Below are positions 40,726 to 53,265 of a stretch of DNA of 64,000 bases, one piece after another; position 1 is the stretch's first letter; each line of letters opens with the position of its first letter. A model generated the notes under the pieces. The model was given only the letters and a program-made list of their open reading frames with translations, ran no database searches and was not told where the DNA came from. Source of the DNA: Chamaecrista fasciculata (Eukaryota > Streptophyta > Magnoliopsida > Fabales > Fabaceae); contig QANZ01034830.1 of NCBI GenBank assembly GCA_003254925.1, positions 1 through 64,000 on the forward strand. Direction: 5' to 3'. A program made the translations under genes and the position numbers.

Positions 40726-43700
40726 TATTAGAAATAAAATCATTTTTCGTAATTAATCGCTAAAGAAAAAGAAAATAAGACTTGAACGATCATCCTAATG
40801 AGAAGCTCCCAAAGATTGTAGGAAAATTGAGCAATTGAAGAGGCACATGAGGCTTCCTATTTACAGAAGAGAGGGGATTGTTTTGCGTTGTGCCATGGTC
40901 CTACATCACGGTATAAGCTCGTGGTGCAGTGCGCCATCATGCTTGCGCCACAATTAGTGTCATGGCACACTTGTGAGCTACAACCTCCAAAATTATGTGC
41001 TACAGAAAGGAAAAAAAAAGTGATGCATTTGTTGCATTGTGTTATGTGTCGTGGTGAAAATGCAAGGAATTGAATCGAATTAGAGAGAAAAGAGATGATT
41101 GATTCTCAGTTTTGAAGAAAAAAATGTGAGCTTTCAACCTCGATATTCCATTGTTTTCTTTTCCTTTCCTTCGTTCCCTACAAATTGATCATTTCTAGGT
41201 TGCTTCTAATTGATTTGGTGGACAAGGATTGATGAACAATGGAGATTTTCTCTCCAAATGCATTCAAAATTGCGATCCAACATGAATTCGTGAAATCGGA
41301 GTATGCGTAAGGACTTGCTTGCACGCGAAAAAAACTTTGGGGGTAGAAATAAAGATAGATAATTAGATATGGACTGGTTTGAAATGAAAATGAGTGGAAC
41401 CAAAGAAATAGAACAAATAATAAAAGTTTATGGGTTCTTTTATATTTTTTCTAGCTTCTGGAAAAAGTAGCATTTAAGTCCTCTCTAGTGTTAAACTTGT
41501 GCATTTTGGTCCTTATGAGTGAGAGATAGGGATTAAAATGTAAAGTATTGAAAGTCTTGATTGATGGGCCTCAAGAAATTTTTGTTTCTACTTTCTCTCT
41601 CTTTTGAATGATTTCTTATTCTTTGGTTTTTTTTTCTTTCCTTTTAATATTTTTTTTGTTTTTATTTTTTGTTTCTGGATTTTTTTTTTATTTTGTTATT
41701 TTAGTTTACTCTACTTTTCATTTTTTTTTATTTCCCTTTGGAAAAATTGACTACTTTTTTTTCTCTATCTCTTACAAGCTAATAGTGATGAATTGGTTGT
41801 GTAGAGATACAAGCTATAAGACTAGGTAAATTAGGTCGCCACCCTAAGTAAGGTAAGGAAAGTAGCTTAGAGGGACAAAGGTCCCTAATAAATCTTACAT
41901 TGGCATTATCATAACCTAGGGATATTTTTCGTGACATCCTTGAGATTCGGTAGATCAAGGTGATTTAACAGTGTTAAACTTTTAAGTCATGAGGGCAAGC
42001 TTTGTAAAAGCTTTATTTTTTTTATCATAAATAAAGTTTACTGTTGGGTCATACCTTTATTCAATGTAGATCAAGAAATATGAATGTTAATTACAGAATA
42101 TACAAACCATGTCGTACAAGCTTGGGAAGTTGGTTATCTCTCACAAGCAACTGCCTAAAACACTAAGGTGGGGTGGGCCAAGATGAGATTTGGGTGTCTT
42201 TTCCTTAACTGAAAGTGTTAAGTGTTGAACAGAAAAACACCACTAATAATTCCAAAGTCACCTAGATGGTTGTACTAAGATGAGATCTAATAATAAGCCA
42301 TATACAGATTGAATTATGAATTTTTGCTATTCATAATGCCTATGGCAAGATGTACATGGTGCTATGAGAAGCAAGCAAAGTGTGGTAGCAAACAGAGGTC
42401 AAATTCTAGACGAGTCTAGACTGAAGCCTGTGCATTGCATATAATGAAAAATCGAAATTGCCATACGTTCAGATATACCACAACATGCGATTCATATTGC
42501 ATGTGCTTTAAGCACCACAAGGGAAGCATGTGAATAAATCTGTGCTTCAATGTTGTGAGTCCTTGAAAGGATACATCAATCCTCTTTGGGTACCCTTATA
42601 CACTTTGACTCTATCATGAAGAGACAAGATAGTGAACACTACCTTGATATTTTTCCAAGAGGGTTATGGTAAAATGCGGCCCGATGGGGTATAGTCTGAA
42701 AAACAAATGGCTTTGATTGGATTGATAAGAGAGTGAAGGGAAAATAGTGTTATCATATACATGTGCGATAGTATCTTTAGGTCGACCCATTATATGATCA
42801 TTATTTAGAGGATCAGATGGATGTGAATATCTACTACAACTAAGTATGATTGAAGTTTGAGTTTTTAAGGACTCGGAGGGATTAAACTATCCTTGTATAT
42901 TGACACATCTAGGGAATCTATGACACTTTTTAGATGTGGTAGGGGTCACATCATCATACTTTCTATGAGTAATAGGGAAATGGATCAGCTAGATTATAGT
43001 GGCTGAAGTATGGCTAAATTATCACTTAATGACCATTGGATGAGTAAATTAAAGATTTATGCATTGACTTTTAAATAACATCAATGGTAAAGATGTTATA
43101 ATTCAGTCACTCTAATTTAGCAAACCCACCCCTGGTAGTAGCAACCACTCATAGATACGCTTAAAAGGCTACTAGCATAAGAGCTCTCACATGTTGTACC
43201 CAGTGATCACGACTAACATGAAGTATGAAAGAAAATGATGAGATAGAGATAGAGAATTGTTTTGTGATAAGGAATGACATGGGCCTTCTACCAGGTCCGA
43301 GTGAGAGTATGTTGGCTTTTTGGGTCCGATATTTGTTCATAAGAGAGTGAGATCAAGTCATGGGTTAACTTGTTGGAAATGTCTCGAGAAGAGAAACAAA
43401 ATGACACCAAGATGGCTTCCATAAGAGGTCATAGGCGCTCACACACAAGGCTCAAAGGGAGTTACGTGTGGGTGTTATTTTATTTTTGTCCCGCATCAGG
43501 TAGAATAACACTTTCATATCTCTCTCTCTCTCTCTCTCTCTCTTATGAATAGGAGCTTTTTCCTACTATTTCAATAGCTCATTTCATTTATTGGAAAGGG
43601 TGTTCCTCTTTGGAAGGTCCCATATTGTATTATTTTATCTCTTCCTTCAACTTCTTTTATGCGCATCAATCATGGAAAATAATCTCATCCCTAGTGGATG

Positions 43701-44260
43701 TGACTCACCATTTGGTGCAGTCTTTCTTTCAAGAGTTCGATAAATAGAGGTAAGCTCCAATGAAGTAGAGTTTTTGACAAAGGCGTCTAGGTCAGTATCG
43801 TTTAATTTTTTCTAGTTCGGATCTTCAGATCAAGTCTTGGGGCTCGCCTTCCTTCACAATGATTACTAAATTCATTAATCAATGGTTTTCAAATTTTGAT
43901 TTTATCAATTGTGCAAAATGAAATTTTGGTCTCTTATTTTTTGGATAATGAGATTAAATCAAGATGAAAGTAGATTTCTATTATTTTTCACTTTTTGGTT
44001 CTAGAAACATTTTCAAGTTCGATTTGACATCATTTGTCGATGATCCAAACTGGGCAGAAAAAAGACTTGTCAAGAGTAACTCATATCTCCAAGCTCATCG
44101 CAATTGGACTTTAAACGAAAAAGATATTACTAACTTCGATCGTTTAACTATGAAATGAGCAAAGCAATACTGGAGCCCAATTTTATCTTATTTGTTGATA
44201 GCTCTAATTAAACAAAGGAATGACACATAAAAAACAAAAGGTACAGTGGCGGATTTGGGG
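40726..44260. other. Intergenic stretch, no gene recognised
   Basis: Both strands were read without finding a domain, tRNA or element end. A T-rich stretch lies at 41620-41770 and a (CT)n run at 43519-43543. The part 43964-44230 shares phrases such as TTCGATTTGACATCATTTGT with the middle of the foldback at 15105-15645 and may be a broken relative, cut by the gap at 44261. Confidence 0.4.
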
Positions 44261-44329
44261 NNNNNNNNNNNNNNNNNNNNNNNNNNNNNNNNNNNNNNNN
44301 NNNNNNNNNNNNNNNNNNNNNNNNNNNNN
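44261..44329. other. Assembly gap of 69 N
   Basis: A run of undetermined bases. Reading frames across it are not meaningful. Confidence 0.99.
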
Positions 44330-44621
44330 CAATTTTTTCCCTAAAACATGAAGTAGGTGCAAGGAAATTAAAAAGTCATTCTCTCTCATTCACTCCAATT
44401 TTTATTTAATATTTTTGTTTAATACACAGAAATGGAAAACTCAAAACGAGAAAAATTGGAAGTAGTTTCAAATACCTTCCTATATATGTTAGAAATTTTA
44501 TAAAAAATGAAGTTGGTTCTCATATTAAAATAGATATTTATTAATATAAATACATGCATTCTTATTTCCATATTCAACTTGATCCATGAAGTAAGACCCA
44601 ATTTATCAATCTTTAATTTTA

Positions 44622-44885
44622 GACTAAACTAGCATTTTGGTCCCTGAATTATTTAGGCTTGCAGATTGGACCTCGAATTTTCAAAATTGTACAACCAGGT
44701 CCTCGAATTATGTTGACTCGTTGCAAATTAGACCCTCCATAAGCCAGACGTTCCAAAAATGCTGATGTGTACCGTTAGAAAGCTGATATGGACCGTTAAA
44801 TGCTGACGTGACACGTTAATTGCCACGTCAGCCCCCAAAATTAAAAAAAAATGCCACTTCAACAGAAATTAAAAAAAATTACACA
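44622..44885 (+). repeat. Left long terminal inverted repeat
   Basis: Contains TTGGTCCCTGAATTAT, CTTGCAGATTGGACCTCGA and TTGTACAACCAGGTCCTCG in the same order as the reverse complement of the right repeat. It is non-coding. Confidence 0.75.
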
Positions 44886-45124
44886 TCGTCTAACTCACCG
44901 TTTCACTGCCCTTAATCCATTCGAACCATACGCACGCTTCATCTCCTTCCTCTCCATTCATCTTTGATTTTGGATGAACAAAACCCTCTCTCCCCAAAAA
45001 TCATGTCATACCCATCTCAGCTCATCATCCACAACATCATCATCATCATCTGCTTCTTCCTCTTCTTACCCATTTAATAAATCCAAAACCTACAACCTTC
45101 AAATGCACAAAGAAGGAAAAAAAT

Positions 45125-45558
45125 AATAGAAATTTGAGATTGAATTTAGCAGTTGTGGAAATTAAAATTATCCTATGGTGTGTGAAATTGGGGTTTCGTG
45201 TAGACAACCGAAGGTGTTTCATCACAAAGTAAGGATAAAAAATTAGCAACTTTCATGACTTACATACGCACCTGAATTTCATAAGCGACTTCACTGGAAG
45301 CCTAGAGAGAATCTCTTCGATGATTTCATCGGGAAGGAAGGGAAGTAATATAATCGAACCTAGAAATATGACGCCGATCTTATGCGGAGCTCGATGTTCT
45401 TCATCCTGATGAATTGGCGTTTGTGTAGTGTGATGGATTAGTTGCTCTCGCTTCTGAGTGGAATCGGAGGATCCTGATGACGGTCTTTGCTGTTGTCTTC
45501 CGATGACATGACGGTGACGTTGGACATTGAGAGATTCTGTCATGGGAGCAATGGGCAA
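45125..45558 (-). pseudogene. Captured F-box protein fragment
   Basis: The minus-strand frame from 45558 gives a short Gln/Ser-rich leader and then the F-box LPDEIIEEILSRLPVKSLMKF followed by RCVCKS. A TGA at 45253-45255 stands where F-box proteins have a conserved Trp (TGG). After it the same frame continues LLIFYPYFVMKHLRLSTRNP, the usual start of the F-box-associated region, until about 45125, and then similarity ends. No kelch or FBA body remains. Its place just inside the left inverted repeat fits gene capture by a Mutator-like transposon. In intact F-box proteins this domain binds Skp1 in SCF ubiquitin ligases. Confidence 0.85.
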
Positions 45559-45781
45559 GGAAGCATTTGGACTAAGATTTTGTCATGGGAGCCTAGAACT
45601 TTCATTTATCACAATTTTCTGGTCAGTTTTTGAATCCTCGATCACAATTTCTGGTAGATCTGTTTCTCTATTTTGTTTCTCCAATTTCTCGAAATTCGCA
45701 CTTAACTTGATGTTTCACATATTTCATTCTTAGCTTTAGACATAAATTTTGTTCAATACAGTGTTACACATTTGTGAAATT

Positions 45782-46669
45782 TGTATCGTCCTTAACAACA
45801 AAACCATAATGAATAGGAATTTTTGTTTCTTGAATAATTTTTTTTATCAATTACCTTGAAGTACCACATTATTAAGACTACACGAATGTCATAGAATACT
45901 CTAGAATTTAATAGAGAATTATCAATCTAATTCAAGTATGACTTGTCTAAAATGCAAACTTAAATAAATCAGGTTTTAACTGACTTAAATCAAGTAGCTC
46001 GCTATGAGCTTTGACTATCTAGACCCTAGTATTATATATGCAGTGATTGTAGTGTTCGTAAAGCTAGCTTTGCATAGTATAGTTGGACATTTGCTTAATA
46101 TATTTTGAAGTAGCAAATGACAACTCCATCCGGCAAGCTTGCCGACGAACAACAGCAGAAACAGAAAAATGGAATTTCTGCACAATAGTTTGTTTTGCAG
46201 CCAATTTTCATGCCTAAAAATGGTCATAATTCAGATTTCAAACCCAGGAAACTTAGTTAAACATGCAATCCTCCTCATGCATTCAATGTTTTAAGAATTC
46301 CAACTCAAAACCTCAATTAGAACATCAATAACCATTATCCCAAAATCATTCATTCTCAAGCATTTATATGACAATAATATTCAAGACAATCAAGGCTTCT
46401 ATGTTCTTATGAATTCCCTAAGTTTCTCACATTTCTTTTGTTCATGCTCATAATTACTTTTAACATAAGTTACGATAACTTCTCTACTTTTCAATATAGA
46501 CCCTCGCAAATTCTCTTTCATGTTTTCACCTCCTTTTTCCACCCATTTTATCATTATTAGTTATATCCTTCCAAAATCTACTTGTAAATTATACTTCCAT
46601 AATTATTTTATGCCTCTGAAGCTCTATTATCTTTCCAAAAGGTCCTTCTTCAACAATTGGAGTGTTACA
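45782..46669 (-). repeat. 3' LTR of the chromovirus, shortened
   Basis: The plus strand starts TGTATCGTCC and ends GGAGTGTTACA. The part from about 46060 on matches 62215-63209, with a deletion of about 430 bp relative to it. A purine tract AGAGGTGGAGAA (minus) adjoins the LTR at 46670. Confidence 0.75.
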
Positions 46670-46995
46670 TTCTCCACCTCTAAAAGAAAATTTTGCCCTC
46701 AAAATTGGACATACCTGGAATAAAGTCGAGTAATGCATTCGCATTTCATGTTCCTGCTCTCAGGTCGCCTCTTCCATTGACAAATCCTTCCAAAGAACCT
46801 TCACCGAAGGAATTCTCTTGCTTATGAGTTGTTTAACACTAGCTTCAAGAATATCTACCAGTTCCAGCTGGATATTCAAACTCTTCTAGATGTACAGGAC
46901 TGTAGGTGAATATATGTGCAGGATCCAGTACATATTGACGGAGTTGTGATATGTGAAAAACATCATGAAGGTGTGACAACTCAGGAGTTATGTAC
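46670..46995 (-). pseudogene. Chromovirus integrase C-terminus and chromodomain
   Basis: Minus-strand frames give HDVFHISQLRQYVLDPAHI, the gypsy integrase C-terminal segment. After a frame change come KRIPSVKVLWKDLS and MEEAT, a stop, then EQEHEMR. This is the chromodomain core with its conserved Trp codon changed to TGA. It ends FRGGEC at the LTR, as in Tekay/Del-type elements. Chromodomains of such elements guide integration to heterochromatin. Confidence 0.82.
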
Positions 46996-49021
46996 GTACT
47001 GGATGCGCTTTTGTTATAAAAAAATGAAATAAAGATGGAGAAGAAGGAGAGTCTTCGAGCAGAATGCGGAGAGAAGGAAAAATGGGAAGAAGAAACAGAG
47101 TGAGAGAGATGAAGGGGGATGAGGGAGGAAGAAGTGAAGATATCTCCACATTCGGTGGTCTGATCGGGGCGATCTACCACTCACTTCGAAGCTTAGCACG
47201 AGACGAAGCTATCCATATTCTTAGCTTGAGCATCAAATGGCGGGATTGAGAGAAAGGGCAAAACGAAGAACAACATCCTAAGTTGGAGAAGTGTAGAAAT
47301 TTGGAAGTTTGAGGATTAAATTGCTTCTATGTAGGGTTTGCTCTTTCTCTCCTCTCTCAAATCTGATTTCATGCTTGGGTTTGCCTAGGTTTTCCTAGAG
47401 TTGTGGTTGATGATATTTTTGATATCATGTGTAATATATGACTTGTTTAGTGATGTTTGGTATGATTATTGCTAGGAAGCATGTTTAGACAATGAATTGG
47501 TGATAAATGATGTAGATTGAACTTAGGGTTCATGAGCTTTAACCTTAATTATTGATGGATTGTGAAAGATATGATGAATAATTGATGTATATTGCTAGTG
47601 ATGAACGAATTTGTTAGTATTTGTGTTGAATTTATGTTGGGAATAAAAGTTAAGGACTAAACTGAAAGAAAAGGGAAGTTGGGAAGAAGGGAAGATATAT
47701 CATGCCCTGTTTTCTTGCATTTTGTAACCTCTCTTGTTGAGGACTTGTTGGAGGTAAGAATGTGATGTTTAAGTGTTTGATGAATGAAATTAATTGTTTA
47801 AAGAATGGATAATAAATGGTTTGTGAAAACTAGTGAGTTTGGCATGTTTTATGCATTTTTGCATCCCTTAAAAGGATTTGGGATTTGTATGCAAGAGAAA
47901 GTGCTTGAAAAGTGAATGAAATGTGAGCTAATATGGAATGTTTGATAAATGTTTGTGAAAGTTAGTGAATTGGATATGTATGTTCTATACTTGCACCCCT
48001 TTGAAGGATTTGGGACTCATGTGCAAGTGAATATGCATGAAATGAGACTAATCATATTTAAATGTGTGGAATATAAGTAAAGTAATGAATTGATTGGAAA
48101 TGGCATGAGATATGTTTGAGTAATCATGATGGAATGAAATGAGTATTAGAATGAATAAGTTGACGATTGATGATTTGAGATGAGATTATCATGTGATTGT
48201 TGTATGTCATGATTCACTAAGGGGTGAGTCCCTCCCCGTTTATTTGCGATGAGTATTCAGGTAATGGCTATGGTGAATTCCATAGTTGGCCTAAGTGTGG
48301 ATTCCTTAGGTGACAGGCTGATTGTTATGTGTGCACACCGGGAGACGTCCTAGAAGCCTAAGTCGAGATGACTACTGTTATTTGATCATGACAAGTATGC
48401 TAGCTTACCTAGTGTGAGGTATTTCATTGACACAATTTGTCACCACTAGCTTTATGGTATTATTAATTATTATATTATGATATTGTTGTGCTAGTATTCC
48501 TGTATAGGGATACTGGACCCTATATGGATGTAAGGGTTGACACGCGAGTCCCCACCAACTTACTAGTTATTCAGATATTGTATCATGAGTTGTTCATAAT
48601 GGTTGTCAATTGATAGTTGATTATTAAATGTTTATCTTCTAGTTGCCTTGCTTGTTTTATATATGTAAAATATTAGAATTGAATGTCTAAACCTTTGTTT
48701 GAAATTTGTTTTTGAGTAGGGTCCATGGGTTAAGTAGAGAGACATAAACCCTACTGAGAATCCCCCAGATTTTCACCCTACAACATTTCAATGTCTTAGT
48801 GCTGGTTTCAGGTTTGTCGAGCTTGGACTGGAAACTGCTGAAGAGGTAGCTTAGTTGTAATTTTATTGTCTGCTTCCTGAGATAGGCCTTGTGAGGTTGT
48901 CTAGAGGCGAAGCCTCATGTATTTTGTTATTGTTTTTAAGTTTAGAGTTTTAAAAAGGGTCGTGTAATACTGTCTTTCTTTAGAATTTTTATTCCCTCTA
49001 TTTTAAAAATCTAGGACGTTA
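46996..49021 (+). repeat. LTR-like sequence inside the chromovirus
   Basis: It ends ...CTAGGACGTTACA at 49022. Read on the plus strand it contains TTAAGTAG...CCCTACTGAGAAT, as does the reverse complement of the chromovirus LTR near 61580-61600. So it is probably a solo or partial LTR of a related family in the opposite orientation. The left end was not defined and a piece of integrase is missing at the junction, so a deletion accompanied it. No gene is seen in it. Confidence 0.45.
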
Positions 49022-49387
49022 CACTACCACCCATATAGAGTCGTATCCCGACAAGGTTCTAGGTAAACCAACCACAGAATCCATCTTGATCACATCCCAT
49101 TTCCATTCTGGAATCTCCAATGGTTGCATAGTCCCCAAAGGTTTATGATGCTCCACTTTTACTTTTTGATAGGTCAAACACCTCTTTACAAACTCAGTTA
49201 TGTCAGTCTTCATCTCTGACCACCAATAGTGTCTCTTAAAATCTTGATACGTCTTTGTGGTACCAGGGTGTATTGAATATCGACTCGTGTGAGTTTCCAT
49301 CAAGATCTTCTCCTTTAATTCTCCATTATTGGGTACGGTAATTTGTTTCCCAAACATTAGTACTCCATCATGTGCCTCTTCCAAGTT
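49022..49387 (-). pseudogene. Chromovirus integrase, zinc-binding and start of core
   Basis: The frame gives HPGTTKTYQDFKRHYWWSEM and later CLTYQKVK, where the first Cys of the CxxC pair is kept and the second is Tyr. MDSVVGLPRT then leads into the first catalytic region, followed by GYDSIWVVV at the break. The region between RT and this segment lacks RNase H. The frame is cut on one side by the copia element and on the other by the LTR-like insert. Confidence 0.85.
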
Positions 49388-49392
49388 CCAAC

Positions 49393-51713
49393 TGATGGAG
49401 ATTGTGCCCTAGGGCCAATCATTTTATAAATATGTTGTGAACATATTAATTAATTTATAGAGATAAATTAATGGTTATCATATTATTAGCATGTTTACTA
49501 TGATAACAGTCCGTGATTAATTATAGGATAATTAATCTAAACTGTCCCTGGTCGCTCATTCAAGTGGGAACTTGAAATGAACCAAGACCAGCATGACCTC
49601 GGTGCATAGAGATGCATGCACTAGATGCTGGTACGAGAGTCATGGTGCAATTACGTAAGGAGTTACGAGTTGCTGGCCTGACCCGGAGAATCCTGCATGG
49701 GTTTTAGTCATTAGCTAGTTTCTCCTGTACACCTGTCATGATGCCCTCAAGACCTGAGGTCTTCATCATTCCGGCGTTGTAGTTGTCAGACTTTGGCTTA
49801 GTCTAACGTTACCCGTAGCAGGGTAGCCATAAGGGCTAAGTACGGGTTTGGTTGATTACCGTGCTGAGGAATATGGTTGACCAAGATGGAATTTTGTCCC
49901 TCATAGAGATGGGAGATATTTAACTGGGCCCCTCGATGAGTCTGTCCAAGGAATGTGTGGCCACACTAGAAATTGGGACTTACTCAAGGAATCGAGAAAG
50001 TTGAGGTTTGGATTTTGGATGACTTTCCCATGCCTAATCCATGACCAAAATATCGTAGGACAAAAAGGGATCTAGACAAGGTGGTATTGAGGTTAAGTCG
50101 TTTTGGCGTTAAACGATAACTCACGTGTTTTGGGTAGTCGTTATGGCTTGCTAGAGTCCGCTCTCGACTTGTAAGTCATAGGGATGATTTGCTGCCAACT
50201 TCACGTGGGGTCTGCTGGGTCACACACGAGCAGGATCAAGATGCCACATCAGGACACGGATTAGGGTTAATTCGTGGGTCAGTTAGGTGACACCGTTTAA
50301 GACATAATTGACTGTCTGGGACATGAAATATTGTCTTAAATAAATATCTACAGATATATGATATTTAGATTTGTGGGACAAATTTAAATATATATATATA
50401 TATGATGATGATTATTAAATAGATAATGTGATTATGTTATTTATAATTATATCCCTATTTATAATATTGGGAATAAATAAATTAAATAAGTTTCCTAAGA
50501 GTTAGGAAATTATTGATTTATTAAATTCACTAATATTAGAATAATGGGGATGGAGGTTGGCGCCTAAATATAGCCTATTTTAATTAATAGAAATGTTTTA
50601 TTAATTAAAGTCATGGCTTGAAGATTTGAAATTTGAATAGATTTGATCTAGATTTCAAATGATTGGATTAAATATATTAAGGTAATATTTTAATTCAATA
50701 ATATATATATATATGGGTTAGTCGAATTTTAGGTCTAGTTTGAATTTAAATATTAGTGTAATATTTTAATTCAATAAAGACTAAAATTCAAGATTTAAAA
50801 GATTGACTAAAGATATTATGGTAATATCTTAAATCAATATTGTTGGAAAATAACAAATTAGTTATAACTACCTAAGAGTTAGGTTTGTTATTTTGATTTA
50901 TTAAATTCCAACAAAATGGCTAGGACTTGGCGCATGGCTTGGGTATCTTTTGGGAAGATTTGATCTTCCAATTTGATTCTCCAAGATTGCATTTGAATTC
51001 AAATTATAATATTAAGGTAATATTATAATTAGGAATTCAAGTCCTAAAATTATGATATTATTGTAATCTCATAATTTAATAATTTGATAATCATATAATT
51101 TAGGGATTCCCTAATTATAATTATCAAAACCCTAAAGCCTATATATATTTAGCAAAGTCGACTTTCCCCTATGCTCATGACCCTTGAGAATTTTGAATTT
51201 CCTTAGCCAATTCACAAGAGCAAAATTCGATTTTGGCTTTTGGTGAAGAGAGAGAGAAAACACAACCCTAGTTTTCCTAGAGAGAGAAAGTGGCGCAAAC
51301 CCTAAAAGGAGTTTAGAGTTTGTGACAAGGTTGTGTGAGATCAATGATAGGATTCTTGATCATAGGCGCCATCTATTCTTGGAGTTCATGAATTGTTCTT
51401 GAACTCAAGAACACCGTAGATAAGGTCCCTGACTCACTTGGAGAAGTGAAGGAGGCTAGCACCTAGGCATCTGCCAAACTGTTCGTGTGGATCACTGGCG
51501 GAGGGAGCACACTCGGAGTGGACTCCTCAACATCGTGGACACAAAAGTCGCCGATTGATTTGGGTAAAACTCTTGTCCTTACACTGATACATATCCATAT
51601 AGCGGATTCATTGGGAAAGAAGTCGTTATGTGCCTTGTTTTATTATGTTTTGGTTTAAATTTATAAATTTATATCCGTTTCCGCTGCGTTGTGTGCATGG
51701 CGATTTTCCAACA
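49393..51713 (+). repeat. 5' LTR of the copia element
   Basis: TGATGGAGATTG...TTTTCCAACA, 2321 bp. It has an AT-rich middle and a 3' third with CTAGAGAGAGAAAGTGGCGC. Confidence 0.95.
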
Positions 51714-51714
51714 G

Positions 51715-51728
51715 TGGTATCAGAGCCA
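51715..51728 (+). other. Primer binding site, initiator tRNA-Met type
   Basis: TGGTATCAGAGCCA one base after the LTR end, complementary to the 3' end of plant initiator tRNA-Met. Confidence 0.92.
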
Positions 51729-53265
51729 CGCAATTCTTGGATCTGTATTAGTTTTGGTGATTATACATGTAATGTGTAATGTATGTTTTACCGCTTTTCA
51801 ATTGGCATGCTTGTTGTTGTTTTACGAAAAGATCCACCATAAGTTTTTGGAATTAATGCAAAAGGTGCAAATTTTATGTATATGATACATAAAGAAATCA
51901 ATATGATTGATTTAAAGTGTTTCTTGAAATTCTAGGCAAAAGTCGAAAATCCATATAATTATAGTTAAAATTGTTTTAATTATAATTATAAAAGGGGTGG
52001 CTGAAAATTTTTTAAAATTATGAATTTTATAAAGTTTTCAGGTCAATAATTTAAATTCTTGAATATGATTCTTGAATTTTATAATTATTGACAATGGGCC
52101 TAATTTCAAGAAAAAGGGCATGTTAAAATTGCACAATCCTAATTAAACACAATACAAAATCGGTTTTGATATGTGTGTTTGATATATCGTGTTTGACATA
52201 ATTATATGAATGGTTCATATATGTAATTGTGTGGTGTTGGATATGGCTCTAGGTTTTTTGTGTATACGGCCTGCGTGTCGTCTCCCTCTATCTGATGTAA
52301 TTTTACTTTTCAGTTTATACCTCAATGTAACAGGGGTTTACTCTCTTGTAATTTTACCTTTTCTTTTTAGAAAAATTCTCTCATTGGCTTGGGAGAATTG
52401 TTAGAATAGGTGGGCCATATCTAAACAGGGTATATGTTTGCTTTACATTTAGTTTGTATGTGATACAAAGCGCTAGATGTATGTTTAGGACCCGATTTTA
52501 ACATGCTATTTACAATATTAAACGCTACAACAACGTATACGATACGAGCGTGGGATTTTGCATATGATGCAAGATCCATGCACATGTTTATATGTATGTG
52601 ATACATGGGGAAATAAACATGTAGCATGACTCGTTTAATTTTAAAAGGAGTTTTGAAATTAAACTATAAAACGGAACAATTTTAAATATTTAACCCTTTT
52701 AGAAAATCTTAAGTTTTAATGCCATCAATAAAACACCCTGTGGAAATCTTGTTCATCATAGAGCGGTGATCGCCCTCAGCGGCACGTATCTATCTTGACC
52801 TTGAGGACACACGGGTGAATGGGAGATTTAGTTCGACGCCCATTGAAGTCTTGGGTCATTAAATGCGGTGATCGCCCTCCGCGACACGTGTTTAAGTGAC
52901 GCCGTTGATGATATGGGGCTGGGCTTCGGCCTCGTCGTTTGGGCCTTGCCATTCACGAGTTTTATTGTGTGACTTAATGGGGTTATCAAAACGGTTTTGG
53001 ACCTCAAGACATTAGATAGGATAAAAATGCCATAAAACGTATCATATGATGATACAGTCCCATAAAGATCTAAGAGTCACATATGATGTGATTGGTAAAG
53101 AGTTACCTACCTAAATAGCCAAAAGGTGCATGATCGCCCTCCGCGACGGTAAATTTTGGTGAAATATGGATCTTAGCCACTAATAATAAATTTTACTGGG
53201 TTTTATAAAATGGTGGATATATGTGATGCTAATCAAAATTCATATCTTTGAAATTGTAGAATCAA
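51729..53265 (+). other. Long leader of the copia element with three GC-rich repeats
   Basis: There is no coding frame across 1.5 kb. Three copies of a short GC-rich phrase, GTGATCGCCCTC(A/C)GCG, stand out from AT-rich surroundings at 52763-52787, 52865-52889 and 53131-53147. The leader is where packaging and dimerisation signals normally lie in LTR elements. Confidence 0.7.

Noticed and set aside
41608-41829. 73-codon Phe-rich frame
   Set aside because: Produced by a T-rich stretch, with no domain or splice context.
43370-43552. 60-codon frame ending in a Ser/Leu repeat
   Set aside because: The end is translation of a (CT)n microsatellite, and the rest has no recognisable feature.
44622-44885. 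Independent MITE at the left of the nested block
   Set aside because: Not excluded, but the collinear inverted partner at 63712-63975 and the matching flanks make a single long element the simpler reading.
47014-47249. Short frames opposite each other near the integrase C-terminus
   Set aside because: Purine-rich low-complexity sequence at the edge of the LTR-like insert. Neither frame resembles a protein.
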